A stretch of 64,000 nucleotides of DNA from Chitinophagaceae bacterium (GTDB lineage: Bacteria; Bacteroidota; Bacteroidia; Chitinophagales; Chitinophagaceae), in the NCBI GenBank assembly GCA_016722465.1, contig JADKJC010000001.1, positions 372,001-436,000 of the forward strand, read 5' to 3'. Position 1 is the stretch's first letter, and each line of letters begins with the position of its first letter. The notes beneath the pieces were generated by a model. The model was given only the letters and a program-made list of their open reading frames with translations. It did not search any database and was not told where the DNA came from. Made by a program: the position numbers and the translations under genes. Below are positions 7,906 to 17,627 of this stretch, in pieces.

Positions 7906-10656
7906 TTAGAATATATTATAACCAAAGCTAACATAGTATAACCCGCCAATAACGGCATTGCCTATACCATTTGTATAATATTCATTGAGCATATTGTTGG
8001 CCCCGATTTTTATAACAGATTTTGCCGAAGGAATTTTATAACTGACCTGAGCATCCAGCGTGTGTATTGCATTTACTGTGCCGTTGGTAAAGTCACTTTC
8101 GTAATAGAAAGCATCCTGCCAGCGGTAGGTAACATTAAAGCTTAAACGCTTTTTATAGGCAAAGCCCGTATTCCCAAAACTAACATTGGTACGGTATTTT
8201 GGCGTACTGAAATAAGTTTTAAAACCTTCAGGTACATCTTTCAGTTCGTCGGATGATAAGTTGGCACCTACCTGGAATCCTTTTGGCAGACGGTAATCGA
8301 GACTGATACCATAACCGAAAGTTTTTACTTTGGAAGTGGTATTAACCGGGATGGAGTAGATATCTCCCAGGCCTCCGGCGGGCTTACCGGCAGCAAGGTC
8401 TGCAGCTAATTGCTGCTGGTTACTGTTGTAGGGTGTTATAATTAAACGGCGGGTAATAAAATCCTGGTACTGCCCATAGTAACCATATACATCCACCAGT
8501 AGTTTACCCTGTGCCAGCAAGCCTTTGTAACCTGCCTCAAATGTACTTACAGCTTCCGGTTTAAATTCAGCCTGCTGGTATGCACTAACATCTTCCAGGT
8601 TATAAGTAGGCTTAGCGCTGAATCCATAATAGCTATCAAAGAAATTATTACCGCCCACTAGTTTAACATTTCCTCCAACATTCAGCCTTATCCATTGCTG
8701 CTGTGTACTTGGGAAACGATAGGCTGTTTGATAACTCAACCTTACATTATTGTTTTCTGCTACTTTTATCAATGCGGTAAAACGTGGGGTAAAACGCCCT
8801 TTAAAATTTTCATTTTTGTCGTAGCGTATACTTGCAGTCAGTTTTAATTTATCTTCCAGCAATTTTTTGGTAGCCTGCAGATATGCACCCCATTCTCCGA
8901 TACTGATCTTTCCGGATGAATCTGCAAATAAAGTTCCTTCGCTGTTGAGCACATAAGATTTGTAATTGGCTCCCACCAATACATCTGCAAACTCACCGGT
9001 GTACTCACTTAAATTATACTGCCCTTCCACCTGGTATAAATTTGTTCTGTCAACAAATAAACCGCCACCATTGCTGATAGGAATGGCACGCAAAGAATCA
9101 AATGCTTTTGTAAACCTTGCTGAGCCAGGTTCATACCTGCCTGCGTCAGCCTGCTTACGGGCCAGGGTTTGTGCATCAAAATCTGTGAGGCCATTAAGGC
9201 GGGCACCCAGATAATTTTGGGCATAGGTAGAGAACCAGCCTGTTGAACCTCCGCTTGGTTTTATAACTTCATTGAGTAACCTGGTAGTGACCGTTGCGTT
9301 GTAACTATCTCCAGCATCTTCCTGGGTAGTATAGGCCCTTAACAACCAGTTTTTATTATTGATCTCGAGTTTGTACTGTCCCATTTTTAAATTCCTCAAA
9401 CTATAACGGTCACTGCCTGTGTACACCGTATTTCCGGTACCCCAGTATCCTGAAATGCTTGCTTCTGTGTTGTTGGTAATTTTATAATGAAATGCAGCAG
9501 ATAATTTCAGATTGACTGTATTTTCATTTACCACCTGGTTTTCGTTATAACCAGTGCGGCTAACATTAATGGGCCTGCCATTGTTTAACGTATCGATAAA
9601 ATTCTTAAGAAAAGGCGCTGCACTTGCACCAATTGAATTCAAAACGGCAGTCCTGATATCTGCTGTTGTTTCATCACCATACACATTTACGCCATCATAG
9701 TTAGGGTCTGTTGCCCTGTCACCATTAACAATAACACCATTAGTACCGGTTCGGGCATAGTTTCTTTTATCATACCCCAACCAGTCTTTTGCCCTTATAA
9801 ATTCTGCTCCCACTTTAAAGGCAAACTTATCGCTGAACTTATGTGCAAAGCGGAAAGCGCCATTTACATAATTGGAGGCCTGCCTGAAACGATGGCCGGT
9901 ATTCATTACCCCTTCTTTTACCTGTACAGATAATCCCTGGTATTTAAAAGGGTTTTTACTATTGATCAAAATGGTGCCGTTCATACCCCCCGGGCCGTAT
10001 AAGGCAGAAGACGCACCTGGTAACAATTCCACATTATCAACATCCAGTTCGCTCATGCCAACAAAACTGCCCACCGAAAAATTAAGGCCGGGTGCCTGGT
10101 TATCCATCCCATCCACAATCTGGTTCACCCTTAAATTACCACTGCCGCTAAACCCTCGGGTGGTGGGTGTTTTAAAAGTGAGGGAGGAGGAAACAATATC
10201 AACCCCTTTCAGGTTGCCGATTACATCGTAGTAAGTGGCAGCCGGTGAATTGCGGATGGCAGCCGTACTGATGCGTTCGATGGACACCGGAGACTCCAGT
10301 ATCTTTTGTGAAGTTTTAGTGGCGGATATCACCACTTCCTGTCCAAGTATATTACTTGGTTTAAAGTCAATTTTTACCACCTGGGCAGCATCTGTTACAG
10401 TCACTTCCTGCAGTTCATACCCAACTGAAGATATCAACAGGGTAACGGGTAACCTGGCAACATTAAGCCTGAAATTTCCTTTGTCGTCGGTATAGGTACC
10501 GCCACTGGTACCCTTAACAGAAACAGATACCGCAGCAATGCTTTCTTTAGTGGTACTGTTTTCTACCTTTCCCGTAATTGTAGTTTGTGCGCTGGCAGCA
10601 ATCGTAAAAAAACTTGCCAGCAGCAAAGCCATCCAATAGCTTTTGGTTTTTCTCAT
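7906..10656 (-). CDS. TonB-dependent outer-membrane receptor
   Basis: The 916-residue protein has a signal peptide (MALLLASFFTIAASAQ). A CarboxypepD_reg-like beta-sandwich follows (ITGKVENSTTKESIAAVSVSVKG, about 27-110), then a plug domain (ISATKTSQKILESPVSIERI; GMNGTILINSKNPF, about 110-240), then a long beta-barrel ending in the aromatic residue of GYNIF. This is the architecture of active importers of siderophores, cobalamin or glycans in the outer membrane, energised by TonB-ExbBD. No SusD partner is present; the next gene in the unit encodes a double-FAS1 lipoprotein. The substrate cannot be read from the sequence. The start is supported by the signal peptide. The 136-nt gap to divergent purC must hold promoters for both genes. 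Confidence 0.9.
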   Translation of the reverse strand: MRKTKSYWMALLLASFFTIAASAQTTITGKVENSTTKESIAAVSVSVKGTSGGTYTDDKGNFRLNVARLPVTLLISSVGYELQEVTVTDAAQVVKIDFKPSNILGQEVVISATKTSQKILESPVSIERISTAAIRNSPAATYYDVIGNLKGVDIVSSSLTFKTPTTRGFSGSGNLRVNQIVDGMDNQAPGLNFSVGSFVGMSELDVDNVELLPGASSALYGPGGMNGTILINSKNPFKYQGLSVQVKEGVMNTGHRFRQASNYVNGAFRFAHKFSDKFAFKVGAEFIRAKDWLGYDKRNYARTGTNGVIVNGDRATDPNYDGVNVYGDETTADIRTAVLNSIGASAAPFLKNFIDTLNNGRPINVSRTGYNENQVVNENTVNLKLSAAFHYKITNNTEASISGYWGTGNTVYTGSDRYSLRNLKMGQYKLEINNKNWLLRAYTTQEDAGDSYNATVTTRLLNEVIKPSGGSTGWFSTYAQNYLGARLNGLTDFDAQTLARKQADAGRYEPGSARFTKAFDSLRAIPISNGGGLFVDRTNLYQVEGQYNLSEYTGEFADVLVGANYKSYVLNSEGTLFADSSGKISIGEWGAYLQATKKLLEDKLKLTASIRYDKNENFKGRFTPRFTALIKVAENNNVRLSYQTAYRFPSTQQQWIRLNVGGNVKLVGGNNFFDSYYGFSAKPTYNLEDVSAYQQAEFKPEAVSTFEAGYKGLLAQGKLLVDVYGYYGQYQDFITRRLIITPYNSNQQQLAADLAAGKPAGGLGDIYSIPVNTTSKVKTFGYGISLDYRLPKGFQVGANLSSDELKDVPEGFKTYFSTPKYRTNVSFGNTGFAYKKRLSFNVTYRWQDAFYYESDFTNGTVNAIHTLDAQVSYKIPSAKSVIKIGANNMLNEYYTNGIGNAVIGGLYYVSFGYNIF

Positions 10657-10684
10657 ACAGCAATATTTAGAGGTTAATTTTAGG

Positions 10685-10692
10685 CAAAGTAA
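10685..10692 (-). promoter_or_regulatory. Possible -7 box of the TonB-receptor gene
   Basis: The minus strand reads TTACTTTG about 28 nt before the receptor ATG. It differs from the Bacteroidota -7 consensus TAnnTTTG at one position, and the same octamer occurs in the his promoter. No matching -33 TTTG was found at the right distance, so this is tentative. Confidence 0.3.
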
Positions 10693-10792
10693 GAAATGTT
10701 AGTACTTAACGGAAATTTAATTTATAACGGCCTGTTGAAATATAATACCCCCTATTTCCTGCGATTAACCCCGATGCGATTAATTTAGCAGT

Positions 10793-11722
10793 ATGAAGAC
10801 ATTTCAGTTTCCCAGGCAAACTAATTTTTACAGCGGCAAAGTAAGGGATGTATACAGCATTGCAGATAACTTACTGGTGATGATAGCAAGCAACCGTATT
10901 TCTGCTTTTGATGTGATCCTTCCCAAACCGATCCCTTATAAAGGACAGGTTTTAAACCAGATTGCTGCATACATGCTGCAGGCAACAAAAGATATTTGCC
11001 CCAACTGGCTGCTGGCCACCCCTACCGGCAATAGCAGCATTGGTAAAAGATGTGAGCCGTTTAAAGTGGAGATGGTGATCAGGGGCAATCTTACCGGGCA
11101 TGCCTGGCGTACTTACCAGAGCGGCAATAAAATACTTTGTGGTGTAACCATGCCGGATGGTATGAAAGAAAATGATTTCTTTCCAACGCCCATCATTACC
11201 CCAACAACAAAAGCCAGTGCCGGGCACGATGAAGACATCAGCAAAGAAGCCATCATCCAACAAAATATTGTAAGTGCTGCAGATTATGCAGTGATTGAAC
11301 TGTATACGCAGCAGCTTTTTGAAAGAGGCAAACAACTGGCTGCAAAACGTGGGTTGATACTGGTGGATACCAAGTATGAATTTGGAAAAATCGGCAATGA
11401 AATTTACCTGATGGATGAGATACACACACCGGACTCATCCAGGTATTTTTATGCAGAAGGATACGAAGAAAGGCAGGCCAAAGGAGAAAGACAAAAGCAA
11501 CTGAGCAAGGAGTTTGTAAGAGAATGGCTGATCGCCAATCATTTCATGGGCAAGGAAGGCCAAACGGTTCCTGAAATGAGTACCGAATGGATCAATACAA
11601 TCAGCAACCGCTACATTGAATTGTATGAAAAAGTAATTGGTTCAACTTTTGTTCCGCAGGAATATACAGATGATGAATTGTATGAGCATATTGTTGCCGG
11701 GCTTAAAAACCTGGAAGTATAA
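10793..11722 (+). CDS. purC: Phosphoribosylaminoimidazole-succinocarboxamide synthase (SAICAR synthetase)
   Basis: PurC joins CAIR and aspartate, using ATP, in de novo purine synthesis. The 309-residue length is that of the longer PurC class. Recognisable are the ATP-binding start [18 protein letters not shown], the substrate loop [27 protein letters not shown], and LVDTKYEFG with [12 protein letters not shown] near the C-terminus. The start is a single ATG before MKTFQFPRQ. It is divergent from the TonB receptor and not in an operon with other pur genes here. No downstream terminator was identified before the M13 peptidase. Confidence 0.97.
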   Translation: MKTFQFPRQTNFYSGKVRDVYSIADNLLVMIASNRISAFDVILPKPIPYKGQVLNQIAAYMLQATKDICPNWLLATPTGNSSIGKRCEPFKVEMVIRGNLTGHAWRTYQSGNKILCGVTMPDGMKENDFFPTPIITPTTKASAGHDEDISKEAIIQQNIVSAADYAVIELYTQQLFERGKQLAAKRGLILVDTKYEFGKIGNEIYLMDEIHTPDSSRYFYAEGYEERQAKGERQKQLSKEFVREWLIANHFMGKEGQTVPEMSTEWINTISNRYIELYEKVIGSTFVPQEYTDDELYEHIVAGLKNLEV

Positions 11723-11905
11723 AATTGCCAGTATTTAATCATCCCGATATTCAGCGTAGAGAAAATGCCTGATTTTAAAAAACGGACATACAATTTATTT
11801 CGTTCCTTGAATATATCCCCTATCTTTAATCCCCTCTTTGCATATCCGGTACTCATTAAAACCAGCCCCCTTAATCAAACTGATTCATTCATAAATACCC
11901 GGGCA

Positions 11906-13923
11906 ATGCGCTACACTGTTTTAACAGGATTGTTGTTTTTTCTGTAGTTGGTTTCAGCCAGAAAAAAGCAGACATCCTTTCTTCCAATATTGACAAGACA
12001 GTATCTCCTGTTACAAATTTTTTTATGTATGCCAATGGTGCATGGATAAAAAATACGCCCATTCCACCCAGTGAAAGTAACTGGGGCATTGGTAAAATGG
12101 TGCAGGAAGAAATATATAAACGCATATTGTTGATCAACGAACAATCGGCAAAAGCCGGTGCTGCCATTGGAACCAACACACAAAAGATTGGTGATTTCTG
12201 GAAGGCCGCCATGGATACCAATGCCATCAACAGGGCTGGTTTAACCACATTAAAAAATCACCTGAAAAAGATCGACAAAATTGAGTCGGCCAATGAGCTT
12301 ACTGCCATTGCCGCAGCCTTTCATATTGATGGCATCAACTGTTTTTTTAATGGCCAGGCTACCCAGGATGATAAGAACAGCAACCTCATCATTTACAAAA
12401 TGGAACAGGGTGGGCTGGGTTTGCCAAACAGGGAATACTATTTTAAAACAGATGACAGAACCAGTCATATAAGAGACGAATACAAAAAATACATGGTACT
12501 CACTTTTGAGCAGTTAGGCATGAGCAATTCCTTTGCTGAAAAATGCATGACCGATGTATTTGAGCTGGAAAAAAAACTGGCCACTGCCAGCAGGAAACTG
12601 GAAGACCTGAGGGATCCTTATGCCAACTACAATAAAATAACGATCAACCAGCTGGATGATATCTGCAATACGATTTACTGGAATGATTATGCCAAAAAGA
12701 TCGGCATAGAAAATACACTTGACTCCATTGTAGTGGGCCAGCCGGAGTTTTTTACTGCACTGGGCAATGAAATTAAAAATACAGAGATCACCGTATGGAA
12801 GAATTACCTGAAATTTCACCTGGTGCAATCCTTTGCCAGTTATCTTGATAATGTTACTTACAGCAATGCATTTAACTTTCGCAAACTGCTCACTGGGGCC
12901 AAGGAACCAAGGCCAAGGTGGAAGAGGGTGCTGGATGCAGAAGAAAACGCCATGGGTGAATTACTGGGCCAGCTTTTTGTAAAAGAATATTTTAATGCCG
13001 CCGTAAAACAACGGTACAGCAAACTGGTGGAAGCAATCAAAGCAGTGTATGCGGATAGAATAAAAAAGCTGGACTGGATGAGCGATGACACCAAACAGAA
13101 AGCATTGTACAAACTAGGCAAGCTTAGTAAAAAAGTAGGCTATCCAGATAAATGGAAAAACTACAGTTCCCTGGAAGTAACCCCATCCTCTTATCTGAAC
13201 AATATCATCAGCGCCAATATTTTTGAACATTATTACAATATCAAAAAATTAGGCAAGCCCGTTGACCGTGCTGAATGGGAAATGACCCCCCAAACTTACA
13301 ACGCTTACTATAACCCGAGCAATAACGAAATTGTATTGCCAGCCGGCATATTTGCTGTACCCGGCATAAAAGACGAAGCACTCGATGATGCGTTCATTTA
13401 CGGCTATGCTGCAGCAAGTACCATTGGTCATGAAATGACACATGGCTTTGACGACCAGGGCAGGCAGTATGATGCAGCGGGCAACCTGAATGACTGGTGG
13501 ACAAAGGAAGACGTAGCTGCATTCAATCAACGTGCCACCGGCATTATTGATCAGTTCAATGCATTCATCCCTGTTGACACTTTACATATCAACGGCGATG
13601 CCACACAGGGAGAAAACATTGCAGACCTTGGCGGGTTATTATTAGGACTGGATGCTTTTAAAAAAACCACGCAATACAAAGAAGGAAAATTAATTGGCGG
13701 CTTAACACCATTGCAACGTTATTTTCTTGCGTATGCTTACAGCTGGATGTGGCAGGAAAAGAAAGAACGGCTTGCATTGCAGGTGATGACAGACATTCAT
13801 GCTCCTGCGAAAGAAAGAGTAAATGGGCCATTGGTAAATATTGCAGAATTTTATGAAGCTTTTGGCATAAAGAACGGAACTAAAATGCCTGTGCCTGAAA
13901 ATGAAAGAGTGGTAATCTGGTGA
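11906..13923 (+). CDS. M13 family zinc metallopeptidase (PepO/neprilysin-like), frameshifted in the signal peptide
   Basis: The protein has the M13 signature: NAYYNPSNNEIVLPAGI, the zinc site HEMTH in STIGHEMTHGFDDQGRQYD, and the third-ligand region GENIADLGGL. It should be a secreted or periplasmic endopeptidase that cuts small peptides. The clean frame begins at ATG 12025 inside NFFMYANGAW, but that frame is open upstream through QKKADILSSNIDKTVSP, which is the normal family start. ATG 11906 in another frame gives MRYTVLTGLLFF. One extra T in the T6 tract at 11936-11941 fuses them into MRYTVLTGLLFF-SVVGFSQKK, a good signal peptide. The break is thus most likely an undercalled homopolymer. 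Corrected length is about 672 residues. Confidence 0.88.
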
Positions 13924-14054
13924 ATAGCCAATCGTGAATAGTGAATAAAGCCCTTTCAATCAAACTGTACTATGTACAAACAATTAACAATAAAGCAATG
14001 CAGCAATGCAACCATAAAACAACATAACAACAACCACTACCCCAATAAAGCACC

Positions 14055-14675
14055 ATGCGAACAGAATTAAAGAATGAAGAAAAGATCCTGATCATCATCA
14101 GGCAGCACTGGATAAAACTGGTATTGCCTTTTTTTATCTGGCTGCTGGCTGCAGTACTGCTGATATGGCTTGCAAAAACAACCGGATTTGTAATTACACT
14201 GGTAGCTGCCATTTACCCAATATATGAGTACCTGAACTGGAAAAACAATTTGTGGTGTGTTACCAGCTTACGGGTGGTGGATGAGAGTGGTTTCTTTAGT
14301 CGTTACTCCAAAGAAAGCCCTTTGGAGAAAATCAATAACGTAGAATATGACCAGAGTATCTGGGGAAGGATATTTGGTTTTGGCAGCGTGGATATTCAAA
14401 CGGCAGCAGAGCTGGGTGAAACAACTTATGAAATGATCCATCACCCCAAACTACTGAAAGATACTATCACCCATGCGCAGGAAGAATATAAAAAAATGCA
14501 GATCAGTAAACAGGCAACACAATTGGCTGAAGCCATTGCTAAGTCAACTGCTTCCACCAGACCTTCACAGCAAATGATCGCTGACGAACTCCAGAAACTT
14601 TTTAATCTCTATCAGCAAGGTGCCATTACACAGGAAGAATACCATGTACAGAAAAATAAACTAATGAGCCAATAG
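14055..14675 (+). CDS. PH-domain membrane protein with C-terminal SHOCT motif
   Basis: The 206-residue protein has two adjacent membrane helices (about 22-42 and 45-58). A bacterial PH-like (YdbS-type) domain follows, with NLWCVTSLRVVDESGFF and the typical PLEKINNVEYDQSIWGRIFGFGSVDIQTA. The last 35 residues (LQKLFNLYQQGAITQEEYHVQKNKLM) are a SHOCT short C-terminal oligomerisation motif. The function of such proteins is not known; they are membrane-anchored with cytoplasmic domains. The gene ends directly against the end of convergent hisIE with no base between the stop codons. Confidence 0.8.
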   Translation: MRTELKNEEKILIIIRQHWIKLVLPFFIWLLAAVLLIWLAKTTGFVITLVAAIYPIYEYLNWKNNLWCVTSLRVVDESGFFSRYSKESPLEKINNVEYDQSIWGRIFGFGSVDIQTAAELGETTYEMIHHPKLLKDTITHAQEEYKKMQISKQATQLAEAIAKSTASTRPSQQMIADELQKLFNLYQQGAITQEEYHVQKNKLMSQ

Positions 14676-15278
14676 TTATTTTGAATGCCTGTCCTTAAGG
14701 ATATGAATGATATCTTTTAATTGAACCCCTTTCGCCTGTAATAATACCAGGTAATGAAACAACAGGTCGGCAGCTTCCCCTTTAAACAAGTCATCATTAT
14801 TATCTTTTGCTTCAATCACCAATTCCACGGCTTCCTCCCCTACTTTCTGCGCTATCTTATTAATGCCTTTGGCAAATAAAGAGCTGGTATAGGATTTATC
14901 GGAAGGATTGTTTTTTCTATCTGTTATGATCAGCTCCAGTTGCGATAGAAAATTATCGCTGCTGTTCGTTTCTCCCCAGCAGGTATCAGCGCCTGTATGA
15001 CAAACCGGTCCAACAGGATTAACCATTACAAGAAGGGTGTCATTGTCACAATCCGCTTTAATTTCTTTCAGTAATAAAAAATTTCCACTCTCCTCTCCTT
15101 TTGTCCACAACCTGTTTTTGCTGCGGCTGAAGAACGTAACTTTTTGCAGTTCCTCCGTTTTTGCGAGGGCAGCTTCATTCATAAAGCCAAGCATCAGTAC
15201 TTTATTGGTTACAGCATCCTGCACTACTGCAGGCACAAGTCCATCAGCGTATTTTAAAAAATTAATTGTCATCTTCAT
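14676..15278 (-). CDS. hisIE: Bifunctional phosphoribosyl-AMP cyclohydrolase / phosphoribosyl-ATP pyrophosphatase
   Basis: HisIE performs histidine steps 2 and 3. The N-terminal HisI half (about 1-105) shows VLMLGFMNEAAL, TFFSRSKNRLWTKGEESGN and the zinc-binding stretch DCDNDTLLVMVNPVGPVCHTGADTCW. The C-terminal HisE half (about 110-200) shows SYTSSLFAKGINKIAQKVGEEAVELVIEAK and AADLLFHYLVLLQAKG. It is the last gene of the his operon. The start overlaps the preceding small ORF by 17 nt. MKMT at 15278 is chosen; MTINF at 15272 is possible. The stop abuts convergent PH-domain gene without room for a terminator. Confidence 0.96.
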   Translation of the reverse strand: MKMTINFLKYADGLVPAVVQDAVTNKVLMLGFMNEAALAKTEELQKVTFFSRSKNRLWTKGEESGNFLLLKEIKADCDNDTLLVMVNPVGPVCHTGADTCWGETNSSDNFLSQLELIITDRKNNPSDKSYTSSLFAKGINKIAQKVGEEAVELVIEAKDNNDDLFKGEAADLLFHYLVLLQAKGVQLKDIIHILKDRHSK

Positions 15279-15444
15279 TTAAATTTTGTTTGTCTTCATT
15301 TGCAGAAAGTATTTGCATCAATTCCTTTTCCTGCTTCCAGAAACGCTTTCTTAATTTTTCATTCCGCTTTGCCTGCTCCTTACGCATGTATATAAAAACC
15401 AGTATGGCAACAACAGCGGGTGATATGAATAAGAAAGGTTCCAT
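15262..15444 (-). CDS. Small membrane-anchored protein inside the his operon
   Basis: A 60-residue ORF lies between hisF and hisIE. Its ATG shares the last A of the hisF stop (TAATG), and its end overlaps hisIE by 17 nt, so translation is likely coupled on both sides. Residues 4-20 (FLFISPAVVAILVFIYM) form one membrane helix. A highly charged, helical, probably coiled-coil segment rich in K/R/E follows, then an acidic tail NEDDN. I do not recognise a family. The tight coupling argues that it is a real gene rather than a chance ORF. Its role, perhaps anchoring or assembly, is unknown. Confidence 0.6.
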   Translation of the reverse strand: MEPFLFISPAVVAILVFIYMRKEQAKRNEKLRKRFWKQEKELMQILSANEDKQNLNEDDN

Positions 15445-16202
15445 TATAACCGTACCGGAATATGTTGCTGTGCAAGGTATTTTTTTAAAGACCCGATCTC
15501 AATATCTTTATAATGAAAAATACTGGCCGCCAATGCAGCATCAGCATTGGCATATTGAAACACTTCTTTAAAATGCATCATCGTTCCGGCTCCGCCCGAA
15601 GCGATCACTGGCACAGGCAATGTATTAGAAAGCTGGGCTGTTATATCCATTGCAAAACCATTCCGGGTACCGTCATTATTCATAGAAGTCAGCAAAATTT
15701 CTCCGGCACCCAATTCAACTGCTTTGGCTGCCCAGCCTGTTGTGAGTGTACCGGTTTTAGTTCTTCCGCCATCCAGGTACACATACCATTGCCCATCAGC
15801 TTCCTTCTTTGTATCTATCGCCAGCACCACACACTGGCTGCCAAAAGCATCACTGAGGTCTTTAATCAATTGTGGGTTTTTATAAGCTGCAGTGTTCACT
15901 GAAACCTTATCCGCACCATTCTGCAACAACAATGCTACATCTTCCACCGTACTGATACCGCCGCCAACCGTAAAGGGAATATTAATATCGGACGCAATGC
16001 GTTTCACCAATTCAACCAGTGCTTTTCTTTTCTCTATTGTAGCAGTAATGTCCAAAAAAACCAGTTCATCTGCCCCCTGTTCAGAATACAGTTTCGCCAG
16101 TTCAACAGGATCACCTGCATCACGGATGCTTTCAAAATTAATGCCCTTAACAGTGCGGCCATCTTTGATATCGAGGCATGGTATGATTCTTTTTGTAAGC
16201 AA
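15444..16202 (-). CDS. hisF: Imidazole glycerol phosphate synthase, cyclase subunit
   Basis: HisF takes ammonia from HisH and converts PRFAR into imidazole-glycerol phosphate and AICAR. The 252-residue TIM barrel shows [20 protein letters not shown] (first catalytic Asp), [35 protein letters not shown] (second catalytic Asp), [17 protein letters not shown] and PVIASGGAG. It lies 19 nt after hisA, and its stop overlaps the start of the small membrane ORF. Confidence 0.97.
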   Translation of the reverse strand: MLTKRIIPCLDIKDGRTVKGINFESIRDAGDPVELAKLYSEQGADELVFLDITATIEKRKALVELVKRIASDINIPFTVGGGISTVEDVALLLQNGADKVSVNTAAYKNPQLIKDLSDAFGSQCVVLAIDTKKEADGQWYVYLDGGRTKTGTLTTGWAAKAVELGAGEILLTSMNNDGTRNGFAMDITAQLSNTLPVPVIASGGAGTMMHFKEVFQYANADAALAASIFHYKDIEIGSLKKYLAQQHIPVRL

Positions 16203-16221
16203 GATTTACAGGAGTTATGAA

Positions 16222-16941
16222 TTATGCGTTATGAATGATGAGTTGCTCAAGCGGTATCATTCCTTCATAAATGGCTTTACCAATGATAGCGCCGCTACAG
16301 CCAATTTCTTTTAAAGCAATTACATCATCGATATTGCTTACTCCACCACTTGCTATTAAATTAATCTCCGGATGATCTGCTATGATCCTTTTATACAGAT
16401 TGATAGAAGGCCCCTGCATCACACCATCCTTTGATATATCTGTACAAAAAACATTGATAACACCCAGGCCGATCATCTTGCCGATAAAATCAAAAATATT
16501 AATTCCGCCATCTTCCAGCCAGCCGCTGATCTTTATTTTTTCTTCCAGCACATCAGCACCAATTAAAAAATTAACAGCGCCAAACTCCATCAGCCATTCT
16601 TCCAGCAGTTCCGGGTGTTTAACCGCCATGCTGCCAATAGTAACGATGGCTGCACCGGCATTAAAAACACTTTCCACATCATTTATTTTTTTTATACCCC
16701 CGCCAAAATCAATCAGCAGTTTTGTATTGGCCGCAATTGTCTCCAGCACTTTCAGGTTAACAATGCTGCCCGCCTTTGCACCATCAAGGTCTACAATGTG
16801 CAGGCGCTTAATTCCTGCAGCTTCAAATTGTTTTGCTACTTCCAGCGGATTTTCATTGTATACTTTCTGTTGTGTATAGTCGCCTTTTGTAAGGCGGACA
16901 CATTTTCCGTTGATGATATCTATTGCAGGAATGATTGTCAT
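16222..16941 (-). CDS. hisA: ProFAR isomerase (1-(5-phosphoribosyl)-5-[(5-phosphoribosylamino)methylideneamino]imidazole-4-carboxamide isomerase)
   Basis: HisA is the Amadori isomerase of histidine synthesis. The 239-residue barrel starts MTIIPAIDIINGKCVRL, followed by LHIVDLDGAK, DFGGGIKK, AAIVTIGSMAV, FCTDISKDGVMQGPS and LIASGGVSN. The conserved Asp in PAIDI and in TDISKDG are present. The start overlaps the hisH end by 4 nt, so the two are probably translationally coupled. Confidence 0.97.
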   Translation of the reverse strand: MTIIPAIDIINGKCVRLTKGDYTQQKVYNENPLEVAKQFEAAGIKRLHIVDLDGAKAGSIVNLKVLETIAANTKLLIDFGGGIKKINDVESVFNAGAAIVTIGSMAVKHPELLEEWLMEFGAVNFLIGADVLEEKIKISGWLEDGGINIFDFIGKMIGLGVINVFCTDISKDGVMQGPSINLYKRIIADHPEINLIASGGVSNIDDVIALKEIGCSGAIIGKAIYEGMIPLEQLIIHNA

Positions 16942-17546
16942 GATATATTGATAAAGTTTTTTAAAATTGTTTCGCCAACAGTTCCGGATTTCTCCGGGTG
17001 AAACTGTACAGCATAGAAATTATTTTTTTGCAGTGCCGCACTGTAAGGATGGATATAATCGGTTGTTGCGACGGTTTCGTTGCCCAGTGCTGCGTAATAG
17101 CTATGCACTGCATACACAAAATCCTCTTCTTTCAACCCATCAAATAACACCGACTTAAAATTATAAATATTGTTCCAGCCGATTTGAGGAACTTTTAATT
17201 TCCCTACCTCACTTTCGGTGCCTTCCCGGGGTACAAATAATTTTACCGCTTCATCAAATATACCGAGGCATTGGGTATTGCCTTCTTCTGAGTGTTTACA
17301 CATCAATTGCAGCCCCAAACAAATACCCAGCACCGGTTGCTTCAATGAAATGATCAATTGATCCAGCTTCCTTTCTCTCAGGTATTGCATTGCCGGTGAA
17401 GCATGGCCAACCCCCGGGAAGATCAATTTATCAGCACTCGTAATTTCTGCTACATTATCTGTAACGATTGAATCTGCACCGATGCGCTGCAATGCATACT
17501 GCACACTCTGCACATTACCAGCATTGTATTTTATTATTGCAATCAT
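16938..17546 (-). CDS. hisH: Imidazole glycerol phosphate synthase, glutamine amidotransferase subunit
   Basis: HisH hydrolyses glutamine and feeds ammonia to HisF. The class-I amidotransferase marks are present: KYNAGNVQSV at the start, FPGVGHASPAM, the nucleophile Cys in LGICLGLQLMC, and the His/Glu pair in AVQFHPEKSG. Length (202 aa) is normal. An 81-nt gap separates it from hisB, the largest inside this part of the operon; no terminator is evident there. Confidence 0.96.
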   Translation of the reverse strand: MIAIIKYNAGNVQSVQYALQRIGADSIVTDNVAEITSADKLIFPGVGHASPAMQYLRERKLDQLIISLKQPVLGICLGLQLMCKHSEEGNTQCLGIFDEAVKLFVPREGTESEVGKLKVPQIGWNNIYNFKSVLFDGLKEEDFVYAVHSYYAALGNETVATTDYIHPYSAALQKNNFYAVQFHPEKSGTVGETILKNFINIS

Positions 17547-17627
17547 GCCCTTATCCCCTAAAGTGGAATTTGATTTTAAAGTAGTTAGAGTATTCCTTTT
17601 GTTGAAGGAAGTGCATTGTTATTGATA

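Noticed and set aside
5472..10656. Polysaccharide utilisation locus (SusC/SusD plus GH53)
   Set aside because: There is no SusD homologue, and a strong terminator separates GH53 from the receptor/FAS1 pair.
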